Of a stretch of DNA of 64,000 nucleotides, positions 23,000-33,857 are shown piece after piece. Positions within the stretch are counted from its first letter, which is position 1, and each line of letters starts with the position of its first letter. Below the pieces are notes generated by a model. The model ran no database searches. It saw only the letters and a program-made list of their open reading frames with translations, and was not told where the DNA came from. Origin of the DNA: Myrica gale (taxonomy: Eukaryota > Streptophyta > Magnoliopsida > Fagales > Myricaceae). Position numbers and translations under genes: made by a program. The stretch is from the NCBI GenBank assembly GCA_963930655.1, contig OZ005608.1, forward strand, positions 9,610,001-9,674,000, given 5' to 3'.

Positions 23000-24039
23000 T
23001 TTTTCGCGCAAACTCACCCTATAACCCGCGAATTTATCAAAATAGTTTGCAAAACTGCCTATAATACTGTTTTTTTTTTCTTTTCTTCTCGACTCAGGCA
23101 AGGGTATCTGGGTCTCAGGGTTTTCGAACGTACTACAGCAGGAGAAATTCTTTCTGCCTCAATCATCAGCTGCTTCAAAACCTTCACTCGTCAAGGTTCT
23201 ATAATGTCACACCTTATCTGTTTTAATTTTTTTTTTCTTGTCGTCCATTTTCTGCCGTGTAATTGTCATTCATGGGTTGGAAATTCTTTCGTTTCGCTGC
23301 TGAAGAAAGGGAGGAATCAGAAAGGGATAATGGAATTCTGACTCTTGTGGGTCATGTTGCCTGCTCGTTTGGGCTGGTTCTCTTTTCTTTTCCGGCTGTG
23401 GCCAAGTGAAACAACATCTGAATTTGGAAATGAAATCTCGATAGTCGTTTCGTTTCCACAATATTCTTTGGCAACCAAATGGACGGTCAGGGCTTTGGGT
23501 TTACGAAAGCATACTTATTTGTTGATTTTTCGACGCTGTTGGGGTCGAGTAATTGTGACTAATCCTGAAAATGTCATTTTTAGGAATAAGATTTCGCTGG
23601 GTCCTTTTATTTTTTGCCCTCTCCGTTGGAAGAAAGTCCATAAGAGATTTTGCTTTGCTTTTTCGTTTGTGGAGGTTCATTTTTTGATCTGACATCCTCC
23701 CCTAATCTTCACGTCTTGTTTTGTTTTCCACAGGATTGTATCGCTAGCCAAACAGGTCTTTTAGGGCTTAATTGTTCAGCTAAATTCGTATTTAGGTTGA
23801 TTGAAATTTCGCACATCTTGATTGCAATGGCCTTTCCCTTGTCTTCAAAAGTCATAGCAAGTTTTAATTTCACTCTGCTCATTTATATCTTTCTGACTTC
23901 TTCTCAGTTTAGTTTTGAGTAAGAGATTTCCAAGTTGATTGTTTTTTTCTGTTTAATTTTTAGGGCTATCAACTGAAAAGTTTATCCATTAGTTGTTGAC
24001 AGGAACATTTTATTACTTACCAGACCTTAAGAAAGAATA
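23000..24039 (+). promoter_or_regulatory. Promoter and split 5' UTR of the FLX-like gene
   Basis: The region upstream of ATG 24040 lacks coding sequence. A possible 5' UTR exon ends near 23195 (TCAAG before GTTCTATAATG), with an acceptor at 24001-24002 (GTTGTTGACAG), leaving a short leader before the ATG. A long intron in the 5' leader is common in plants; here it is inferred from splice-like sites only. Alternative acceptors such as TTTTCCACAG near 23733 exist. Confidence 0.4.
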
Positions 24040-25590
24040 ATGTCTGGAAGAAATCGTGGACCGCCTCTTCCAATGAAAGGAGCTCCTCATGCTGGACTAC
24101 CCTCTGCAGTCCGTGAAGTTCCATTTGGCAGAAGCCTTGGGCCAATACCCCACCCAGGTCTACTTGAAGAGATGAGAGAGTCCCAGTTTGGAATGGGTCA
24201 CAGACCGCTCCCTCCTCATCCTGCAATAATTCAGGAGGGTCTTGATGCTCAGTACCAAGAAATTCAGGGACTCTTAGTTGATAACCAGAGGTTAGCTGCG
24301 ACCCATGTCGCGCTTAAGCAGGAACTGGAAGCTACACAGTATGAGTTGCAAAGAACGGGTCATTTTGCAGATTCCTTGCGGGCAGAGAAGGATGGTCAGA
24401 TGAGAGAGTTGTATGAGAAGTCTGTTCATTTGGAGGTTGACCTTCGGGGGGTTGATGCTATGCGTGCTGAGCTTATTCAAGTTCGTGCTGATATTAAAGA
24501 GCTTAGTGATGCAAGGCAGGAGCTCACAGGTCAGGTACAAGTGATGACTCAAGATTTGGCTAGACTTACAGCAGATTTGCAGCAGGCTCCAGCTATAAGG
24601 GCGGAAGTTGAGACTATGAAGCAAGAGTTGCAACGTGCAAAGTAGTACCTATATTACACTATTCTTTTTTGTATGATTTTGAGTCGATGTTCCAATTAAG
24701 GTTTTGTTCATTTCTGAAGATCTGTGTTCTTTTTTTGGAATATAGAGCTGCCATTGAGTATGAGAAGAAAGGATATTCTGAGAATTATGAGCATGGTCAA
24801 GTGATGGAGAAGAAACTGCTCTCAATGGCTCGAGAGTTGGAGAAGCTTCGTGCAGAGATTGCTAATGCAGAGAAGAGAGCTCGTGCTGCTGCTACTGTTG
24901 GGAATCCAGGTATGTAACTGTTCTGTGTTTAGGTTTATCTGGTCAAGAAAGAATCAGCATATGACGGAGGATGTTGAAATAAAAAATAAAATGACTCATT
25001 TTTACAACTAATTGATTTATGAGTTACTCGAGTTGGTAAGGAATTAACAGGTCAACTTATTCTAGTTTGAGTTCAATTGGTTTTCCGGTGGCTTCACCCA
25101 TGGTGTTTAATTGTGAAGTTCTTCCTCTCACTTTATGTCCACAGTTGAATTGCTTCAATAATCACTTGATGCTAATATTATCCTTAGAGCTTGATTTAAC
25201 CCAGTAATTGCAATTTCATGTATTGTATCTTGTTCTCTTTTTCACTGTACGATTCTACCCTATGCAGGGACAGGCTACAATGTGAAATATGGCAATCCGG
25301 ACGCAGGTTATGCAGGAAATGTTTATCCTGCTAGCTATGGCATAAATCCAGTAAGTTTTTCCTATTTTATACAATGTTTAAGTGTTTGTGTGTGTGGTTC
25401 GGTATCATCATTAGACGACTATGAATAAGCTGCCTCTTTTGTTTGTATGTCTACAGACTAATGATTAGATATGTCGTTCTTTCCTTGTAACTTGAAGGTT
25501 CAGGCTGCTACAGAAAATTACCACCATTATGGACCTGGTCCTGGTTCCTGGAATGCCTATGAAATGCAACGAACTCAAGGGCACCGATAG
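24040..25590 (+). CDS. FLX-like coiled-coil protein (FLC expressor-like), 313 aa
   Basis: Four coding exons: 24040-24641, 24746-24909, 25268-25350 and 25498-25590. All junctions are GT-AG and phase is kept. The N-terminus MSGRNRGPPLPMKG is Pro/Gly-rich. Residues about 65-255 are a long coiled coil, with the family hallmark DNQRLAATHVALKQELEATQ, then MRELYEKSVHLEVDLRGVDA and MARELEKLRAEIANAEKRAR. The C-terminus is Tyr/Gly/Asn-rich (TGYNVKYGNPDAGYAGNVYP). This is the layout of FLX and FLX-like proteins; FLX works with FRIGIDA to activate FLC in Arabidopsis. The N-terminus and length fit FLX-like 1/2 better than FLX itself, and the role of those members is less defined. The gene looks intact. 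Which orthologue it is cannot be settled by eye. Confidence 0.92.
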
Positions 25591-26876
25591 ACTTTTTTCA
25601 TTACTACACCTAGCTGCGTTCTAACTGGTACCGTGACCTGCTAGTGTTCTAACTGGTACCGTGGCCTGCTACTTATTAGATACTTGGGTCTGGAATGGAA
25701 GTGTTTTGTCATGAGAAAAATTTGGGATAGTTGCCCTTATATTTGGTTTTCTTTTTTGTTGGCGTTGTACCAAAAGTTGACAATTAATATTAGCATGATG
25801 ATGCAGTATGTTGTGTTTATTCCGGTGACTCAATGCAAATATTTCCATCTCCTTACTTTGTATCTAATGCAGTCAATGTGATTTTTCTTATATTTCGGAT
25901 GGGTAGAATTCAATGTACCACAGGTGATTTAAGGTAGTTGACAGTTATCTGCCTTGAGGACGTGTCCAAGTTTTGCAGTAAATCCTTACAATGCAAAGTG
26001 CTGCCCTTACAAGAGTGACATGTCTGTGGTAGTAGTATGTCTTGTATTCTTCCTTCTTTTGAATATTTCTTTGAACAGGGAAAAAAACTAAGGTCGTTTG
26101 TGGCAGAGAAAGCCCTTGACTTTCGGAAACTTGCTCTGCGGTATACTACTTTAGAACTACTTTAGATATGCTGAAGCCAGTAGTCTTGTTTTGGTATTCC
26201 ATATTGTAGCAAAGGTCTTCTAAAGTCTCTAGGAGTTGGGATTAGGAACTTGTATCAATCCTTGTGGTCATCATGATATGGCTAAAAGGAGGTTATGGAT
26301 ATATTGTCACATTTCAAAACAAATACATATTCCATCAGAAACTTGTTTAACACTCGCCAGTGCTCTACATTGTTAAGTAATTCTCATTGTCTGTGCTGCT
26401 TTTGCATATACCATTTTCACATAGCTATGCTGTACAAGATCCTGTTCCGCTTTGTTAGTTTAGTAATTGACATCAAACTCCAGAATGGTATTTGTCGACT
26501 CACTAAAAGTAATGGAGGCAATCAAAAGAGATAGCCAATAGTCATAAGATTAAAACCTTCTAATTGGGGTTTCTGAGTTCTATTCTTTGGTTACCCAAGT
26601 TAGACCCGAAAACTCACTTCCTCAAAATAACTGTTGCTTGTTTGTGAAAAAGATCGGTGATTTCTTCCTCGAAACATGTCCTTTAATGGAGTTTCTTTTT
26701 TCGGCTGTGTCTATATTCCGAAGTAGCTGTTATAAAAATCTTGGTTTTGATGCGCCAACATTTGTGTGTAGGAAATGCCTTTTCATTTCAAGGAGTATGT
26801 TGTCAAAACTGATAAGATATGTCAAGTACTTGGCTCAAGTTTGTAGAAAGTTGGTTAGTTTATTGGTGTGGCTACG
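25591..26876. other. FLX-like 3' UTR and flank
   Basis: About 25591-25900 is probably 3' UTR, with a local duplicate TTCTAACTGGTACCGTG at 25619 and 25646. The rest is unassigned. A 114-codon plus-strand frame at 26587-26931 runs into the foldback element at 26877 and resembles no family. Confidence 0.4.
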
Positions 26877-27095
26877 GGGTTCGGTTGTTGTGCTAAGCAC
26901 TAATGTGTTGAGCATGCTAAGCGACGACTAGGATCCCTTCTTCAAAATCCAAGGCCCCAGATCGCGCCACATCAATGAAAATGTTTTGAATATTTTAAAT
27001 GATGTGTTTAACCACAGCCGCCGGATCTCCAGCTTTTAATCCTAGCTGTTGTTCAGCATGCTCAACACAATAGTGCTAGCACAATAACCGAACTC
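26877..27095. mobile_element. Foldback MITE with about 55-bp inverted arms
   Basis: The left arm begins GGGTTCGGTTGTTGTGCTAA and includes ATGTGTTGAGCATGCTAAGC. The right arm carries the reverse complement (GTTCAGCATGCTCAACACAA ... AATAACCGAACTC). Flanking 9-mers are GTGGCTACG (26868-26876) and ATGACTACG (27096-27104), a 7-of-9 match consistent with an aged 9-bp Mutator-type target duplication. The roughly 100-bp core has no coding sequence. Confidence 0.75.
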
Positions 27096-27139
27096 ATGAC
27101 TACGAGGCTTCTTTTAATCGGATCTAGACCCGTTCTTGC

Positions 27140-28375
27140 CCTAACTCCCTTGGTTTCTTCTTCCTTCCTTCCCTCCCTCTCTTTTCTTTTTCTTTGGACT
27201 GATATTACAGCTTATGGCACATCCCTAGCAAGAAATGCTGTGCAGCCATATTTGGTTATTGTTGTAGAACTGCAAGCACTTGCAAGGATGGATCTCTAAC
27301 CCAACACATGTGAAGTCAAAGAGATACAGGCTTTTACCTCTTAGGGGACGGGGGATAAAATGATATTGGCTTTTACTTATGCAATGGAAAATTTCTTTTT
27401 ACCTGAGGTTTTGAGCGAGGGGATATCATTGGGGTAGGCTGAAGTGTATATTTACTGTCAACGTCTGTTATTGTTTGGGAGATTGGCAGCCAAGAATCAA
27501 ATGGAGCTTTTTATCAATTGTGTTCCTTTCGTTGTCTAGACGTGTTTGAAAGCGGAGATGCAGGATGAGTTTCTTGGTCAATTAAGGGATTTCTTGTTCT
27601 GAAAAGCCCCGTTTTCTTTATGAATGTTATTTTGGTTGTGCTCTTCCTCTTGTGAGTCAACAAGCCCCCCCCCCCCCCCCTTGTTTTCTTCCTCCTCTTC
27701 TTCATTTGAGGTGGGAGACTCCAGTTTTTGGCTCACCATGAGTAGGAATGATATGCCGCCATATCTGGTACTTGTATTAGGTGGCAAGTTTAAATCTGAA
27801 AAGCAACAGCACTAAAGTGCGAGAGATGCTGACATTTACTTCAGGGCAGGGACAAAAATGATACAAGCTTTCACTTCTGCGCTGGAAATTTGTTTTCTGC
27901 TCTTGGGTTGTGTGTGGGGTTTGGGTTGGGGAGAAGGATACTTTTGATCAATATTACTTCAGGGGCAGGGTCAAAATGATACAAGCTTTCACTTCTGCTC
28001 TGGAAATTTGTTTTCTGCTCTGTAGGTTGTGTGTGGGGCTTGGGTTGGGGAGAAGTATACATTTGATTAGGAGGCAAGTTTAAATCTGAAAAGCAACAGC
28101 ACTAAAGTGAGAGAGATGCTGGCGTTTACTTCGGGGGCAGGGACAAAATGATACAAGCTTTCACTTCTGTTCTGGAAATTTTTTTCCCCGCTCTATAGGT
28201 TGTGTGTGGGGCTTGGGTTGGGGAGGTGTACTTTTGATAAATAGATTTTGGTCAATATGTGATACCTGCTTGAAGAATGGCAACCAATGAAGAAGTGAAG
28301 CTTATTCATTGCGTGAGTTATCCTTACATTGACAAGACATGTTCAGCAGAAAGGTGCAGATTTCTTGGTCAAGTA
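27140..28375. repeat. Old segmental duplication plus three-unit tandem array
   Basis: Sequence at about 27185-27560 is echoed at about 27690-28375 (CAGCCATATTTGGTTATTGT versus CGCCATATCTGGTACTTGT; GATGAGTTTCTTGGTCAA versus GCAGATTTCTTGGTCAA). Inside the second half, three units at about 27840, 27957 and 28133 share CAAGCTTTCACTTCTG and GGTTGTGTGTGGGGCTTGGG, and the array spans about 27781-28241. A 16-base C run lies at 27665-27680. No gene is supported. Confidence 0.6.
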
Positions 28376-29005
28376 GGTCTTTACTATTCAGAATTTTCTA
28401 TTTTCCCTCACATTTGGCCCTGTTGTTGGTTGTGAGAGCAGAAAATACCACTCTCTCTCCCTGCCCCTCTCTCTCTCTCTTTGTGTACAATCAGAATTGT
28501 AGGTTGATGCTAATTCCTCTTGTTACTAGCATTGGTAAAGAACTACTTGCAATCATGATTAAGGAGGTGTTTTGTGCCATTTCATTGATTGTTATGCCAT
28601 GGAAGCTATTTTGATGATATAAAAAAAAAGTCCTTGGCCTAGGTGTCTGTACGGTTCCACCTCGTGTAATATTCCGAGTGCTTTGTTGTTTGGTTGCTGT
28701 TTTGATGGGTAGATTTTTACCGACAGTGTCCTACTTGCAGTACTGTTTTTTCCTCCCACACCACAGCTTTTACTGTGGTTGTCTCTTCTTGCCAGCAAGT
28801 TTCTCTGGCGTTCATTTTTAACCAACATTAGGAGCAAGGAATATGGAGACATAATTCCAATACCAGCTAGGTTGAAAATGAAGTGAATGGTAAAGAATGG
28901 ATATTGCCTCTAAAGCAATCGAATCTCCTAAACTGCAAGAAATGATCTTCTGGGGGCATTTCGTACAAAAGAGTAGTTTCAAGGATAAGATATTTGATTG
29001 GTGTT
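28376..29005. other. Intergenic, no gene recognised
   Basis: Contains a CT-rich patch at 28447-28482 and short overlapping frames on both strands. Nothing resembles a known family. The final 20 bases are one copy of the target duplication of the LINE tail that follows. Confidence 0.35.
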
Positions 29006-29115
29006 GGGTAGTCCTTTCTCTGATGTATCTGATTTTATTAGCTTTGTAGCTTGTCTGGATTAGGAATTCAGTATAGCTCCTTGTACTGTTACCTCCTTTT
29101 CTTACTTATCAAAAA
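29006..29115 (+). mobile_element. Severely 5'-truncated LINE tail with target duplication
   Basis: The 110-bp insert ends ATTCAGTATAGCTCCTTGTA, then TTCTTACTTATCAAAAAAA. This matches the 3' tail of the LINE in BASS1 (TTCGGTATAGTCCCTTGTAT ... CTTGCTTATCGAAAA). It is flanked by 20-bp direct repeats at 28986-29005 and 29116-29135 that differ at one base (core AAGATATTTGATTG). That is the signature of target-primed reverse transcription. Confidence 0.85.
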
Positions 29116-29135
29116 AAGATATTTGATTGCTGTTG

Positions 29136-32100
29136 AATCTGAGTCTTTTGTGATGATATTTATCTAAATAGTCACAATTGACATTGACTTCGACTGAGTT
29201 AGCAATTTGTTGAGACAAGAATATAGATAAGCATTTTTGTTGTCTGCTTGCTGAAAATAGTAATTCTAATTGTGGAGTTGTGAGCTTGAATGTTTTGATT
29301 CATGAAATATTGCAGGATGTTTTAAAAAACCTTCTTGATAGTTCCAAGAGTGTATATGACTCTTGTAGGGAATATTTTGACAAGTATGCTAATTAATTGA
29401 TATTCAGTATCTGTCCCCTTGTGAAGAAGCAATGAAGCAGCTATGGTGATGCAGACTTGTCTATTTAACTTTTCCTTATGTGAAGACTAGAACTTGTTAA
29501 ATCCATTGCTGTGTGCTTCTCGTTATCAGCCTACTGGTTTCATGTAGAGGTCGTCATTTGTTCTGCAGTCGTTTGAGTACATTTTGTTGTCTTTGTGAAC
29601 TTGGATGACATATTAAATAATATTTAGTAAGCATTATTTAGTTGTAAGTTTACCTGCTATTAATTAGAAAAAAAAAAGTTTACCTGGATATCATAGTGCA
29701 TAATTGCCCCTTTCAATTGATTGGCTATAATAAGTTTGTGCTTTTCAATATCCTATTCTCATTTGAGCTGTGATCTTAATGAGAAATGTACTCCTTTTTT
29801 CATTTTCCTCATGTTTATAGGATGATCTGTCTTGCCTAGTCTGAACTGTCATATGTGTTTGACATTCGTACTTGTTATTTTTCCAGGTTTACATCCCACT
29901 GTCTCTACAAGATTCTCCTTCTGCAATCTATCCATTTATGAGGAATGCATATGTACTAGGTTATTTTATCCTATCTTTTTGTTATGCTATATTTGGTTAA
30001 AGTTACCTTTTTTCTGTTTTAGTTTTTTATGGAAAGAACTTTTTGCTGCTTGTTTGGCAGATCTGCAGGTGGTACGTTTAGGCTGAGTTTAGCTGATAAA
30101 TTCTCGTCCAGTAATCCAACTTTTCTTGCACACTATGAAAACTGATAAGAGTTAAAAATTAGATCTGACAAAAAATGATTGGTCTGACGCCCTTGGTTTG
30201 AATTTCTGAAAGATGATAAATTCTTTTTTATAAGTAAACAAGTCATTAAAAGAACAAAGAAAAAGAGACAACTAAGGATGTATGTGTTGTGTATTACATT
30301 CTCTCCTAAATTCATATGAAAATGTCTGTCAATAATACAGAAAGTCCAAATTCTACAAAGCCTGGACCTTACCCTATTGAGTCTCGCCCTGCAAAATAAT
30401 ATTTGGGATTGTTTTCCTCATTATAGGTTTATACGAGAAAGCTGAATGCACTGTTGCAGTCGATTTTGATGTTTACCAATCAACATGGCAATAGAAGAAT
30501 GTCATTACTGGACCATTTAAAATCCACTGCCATATTGATATATTAATAATGGTCGTTCCAAGTTGTACCATATGGATTATTATGAATTTATGCAATCTGT
30601 GATGAAGAGTTGTGGTGAGTGGTGTTTCAACTAGGCATTATCTCAGATTCTGCCTGTGGAAATGCTTTTGTAGCTGTTAGACGTTCAAATTCACTTGGGT
30701 AGGGAATCTTGCATTGCTTACAAATAGCATTTTGACAGGAAATATAACTTCTGTTTCTCTTGTTTTCTGTTTTTTTGGCTTGACAAACCTGAAATTATTA
30801 CTGAATGTTTGGTTTGTTCACTCTCTGATGCATGATACTACTTGTATACCTGTTGATCATCCTACAAACAAGTGAGTTCTATTTTCAGGTTGTCCTGTAC
30901 CGTGGCACAAGCAATAAACCTGGACTGTTCTCTCCCCTGCCAGCGCTCCCCTGGAACTTATACCAGCTGCTTAACCAAGTCAATGGCTCACCCAGACAAA
31001 AGACTACCAGGTGTATATAACTTAGTTTCCTGAGATGCAATTCAGCATTTTGATATGTATAATATAATACGTTTTGATCGGTGCTTCATGATTCACCCTT
31101 TTGATGCGACTCTCTTTTGGTGATAGTTTCACCTCGGTAGTACGAAGTCCTGAATTGCCCAACTTGTTTCCGCATTGAGATGCTGCACTTCGTTGCACAA
31201 TTTTGTGGCTCATCTGACTGGCTTGCTACACCACTAAAGTTGTTGCACTTTCCTCTCCAAAGTGGGGATCAGTGGAGTTCATTTACTCCGTGCTTATCTG
31301 GCAGGGGGAGCTGCACTGTAATCTTTGCAAGAAACGGAAATAACAGAATATTGCGACTGAATTGTAACACCGACATTACACTTCAAACCTCCTTCCAGGA
31401 GTCAACTGTGTCCAAATTGAACCCAAAACAATGCCCTTTCAAATTCGGTGAATATGTCTCGGAGACCCAGCTGTTGTTGTTTCTTCCGGTGATTTGAAGC
31501 TTAATGCCATCATCTATCATGATTCACACCAAAAAGTCTATCCACAGTTGAGGAGCACTACCAGAAAAGGTGTTTAATTACTTCTCTAATCAATTCTGCA
31601 TTGCCGTGTATACTCTCTTCGTTTATTACATCCGTACCAGCTACTAAATTGTGGCGTACTGCATTCCATTCTGCGGCTGGGTTTCAATTGCTGTGCTTGA
31701 GGCACCTATGGCTGATCCCAGATATAATGTTTCTGCCCTCCTGGAGCGCAAAACACATGGTAGTACATATTTGTTTATCTTCAATCACCGTCCACACATG
31801 AACATGACTGCACTGTAGGAGCTTGTAGCAGGGGTTTATTGCCAGTATTTTCCTTTCAAATCTCGAACCCAGATACCGTCGGGCAGCTTATGTACTAACC
31901 AGTTCAATTTAGCAGTCAAAAGGATTATTGGTGCCACAAGTTGTACGAATCCCCAACCGAACCATTTCTTTGGGAAGACAAATCGACTCAACTTAGGTGT
32001 GACATGCTTTCGTCCATTATAAAAGAACTCCCGCGAGTCCTTGTCTCCTTGAGGCTTCTGTCAATGGTTGGTTTCACACCAAGTGTTTTGGAGGAGAAAT

Positions 32101-33304
32101 GTGAACATGCAATAGTCTGTCATGGAGGTATCCACAACAATTTGTCTGGGGTTCCATGACAATAGCAGAGAACCCCTGCAAAATACAGGCATGAAGACTC
32201 TTGTCAATTAATCGTGAGATAAGATGACTGAGGGTTTGCTGCAGTGATCATGAAAATTGAACACATGCCTATGGTCTTCGGTTGTGATAAATGCACCATC
32301 AAGCTTTGGAAGAGGCACGGAGACAACTGCTGATGTAGCTGCAATGGAGATGAAGTAGACGATGAACTGAATCTGAACTAACTGGAGGTTTGGTTCCCAT
32401 GCGATTGGAAGCAGAGGGGACAGCAGACAAGTAGGCATAGACAGATGTACTTGGAGTTGCGACTCAGCAGTTTGAATTATGGGAGAGATTGGAAAGGCAG
32501 TATAAATTCACAAATGTAAGAATTTACGGAAATATCCTGATTTCCTAGAGTTCCCAGAATTCTACAGCGAACTTTTAATAATTTTAATTTCTGTACTTGA
32601 TATTTTGCCATAAACAAATTGGCATATCAAAAAATAGTTATTATTTTCTGTAAACACGATGATTAAAGCACAAATATATAATTAATAATTAAGTATATCC
32701 GGAGTTTACTGATGAAAATTGACGATTGATTATGCTGTAAACGTAATGTTCAATATATTAAGTTATTATGTGTTACGTAAATATACATAATATCTCAACT
32801 CTATACATAAAATAAGCATTGGATATGTAATTGCTTCAAATTTTGGATTGAATTCCAACTCTCTCCCGACCCAGTGAGACCCCTACTTGTACGACAGGTC
32901 TCTTGCCTTCTTCATATATATAAGATAGGAGAAAATACACTTTGCGTTCTCTAAATATTACATTTTTTGGAAATTGTACCTCAAATTATAAATAATTTAC
33001 ACTTTACACCCTGTAGATAAAATCAGTGAGTTTCATGTGGCACAATTTTTATTGCCTTGTGGGTGAAGCCAATAGACGGCTTTATATTTTTTTCCTTAAA
33101 TTTTTTTCAAAATTATCTCGCATACATCTAACCTTCGTCTATAAAAATTTAAAAAAAAAAAAAGAAAAAAAGAGAAAGTCTGATGCCGAATTAAATAGAT
33201 GCAAAATATATAAGATTATTTAATGTAGTTGGCGTGTCATGAGATTAACCACTTCAGACAGGTGGTAAAGCTGTCAACTTCAAAAATAATGGTTAAAAAT
33301 ATCG
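29136..33304. other. Long stretch without a recognisable gene
   Basis: Splice-like boundaries frame an open segment at about 30889-31011 (VVLYRGTSNKPGLFSPLPAL on the plus strand), but it has no known family and no supported partner exon. Frames at 31180-31497 (+) and 32208-32438 (-) are likewise unassigned. The segment 31170-32450 is less AT-rich than its surroundings and may be an untranslated transcript, a decayed gene or a retroposed piece. From 32500 on it is AT-rich. Confidence 0.3.
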
Positions 33305-33715
33305 TGGGTTAAATACATTTTTGCCCTCCGATTATTAGGATTCTTATTATTTGTCATTTGCATTCTAAATTATCAAATTTCGTTATATTTTATCATTCAT
33401 CTATCAATTGTTTACACTTTACATTTTTATTATTAATTTAGACGGAAATGATTATACTTGGTTGAGTGAAGTGATGATTTTACTTTCATAATTTTTTATA
33501 ATTATATTTTGTATATGTATAAATTTGTTATTTCATTTAATAAAAATAGTAATTTTCATCTAAATCAACGGTAAAAAGGTACAAAGGGTAAACGGATGGG
33601 ATGGTAGTTGAAGAGCGAAATATAACGAAATTGATAATTTAAAGTATAAAATGTCAGATCTATAATCGTTGATAAAATTAATAGTTGAAGATGTAGAAAT
33701 GTATTTTTTTCCTCA
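33305..33715. mobile_element. Foldback MITE-like element in the BASS1 promoter region
   Basis: The left arm (GGGTTAAATACATTTTTGCC, later TTATCAAATTTCGTTATATT and AATTTAGACGGAAATGA) is answered in inverted orientation on the right (TTCATCTAAATCAACGGT, AATATAACGAAATTGATAA, GAAATGTATTTTTTTCCT). Arms are over 130 bases and diverged. Its right end lies only about 140 bp before the BASS1 ATG, so it must overlap or border the promoter. Confidence 0.55.
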
Positions 33716-33857
33716 CACCATTTTAAGGTTAGTTTGTAACGTGCCTCTTATTTTTCATACCGCGCTTCTTAGTTCATAGCACATGCTTCGAATGGAGTAG
33801 TCAGTCACGACTCACTATACTCGGTGGAAACTACTCAGTGATAGAGGGAGAGGGAGA

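Noticed and set aside
27624-27815. Plus-strand frame with a Pro/Ser run
   Set aside because: The run is only the poly-C tract and CT repeats translated.
31180-31497. 105-codon plus-strand frame in the long gene-free stretch
   Set aside because: No family resemblance or splice partner; kept only as a remark in the regional entry.
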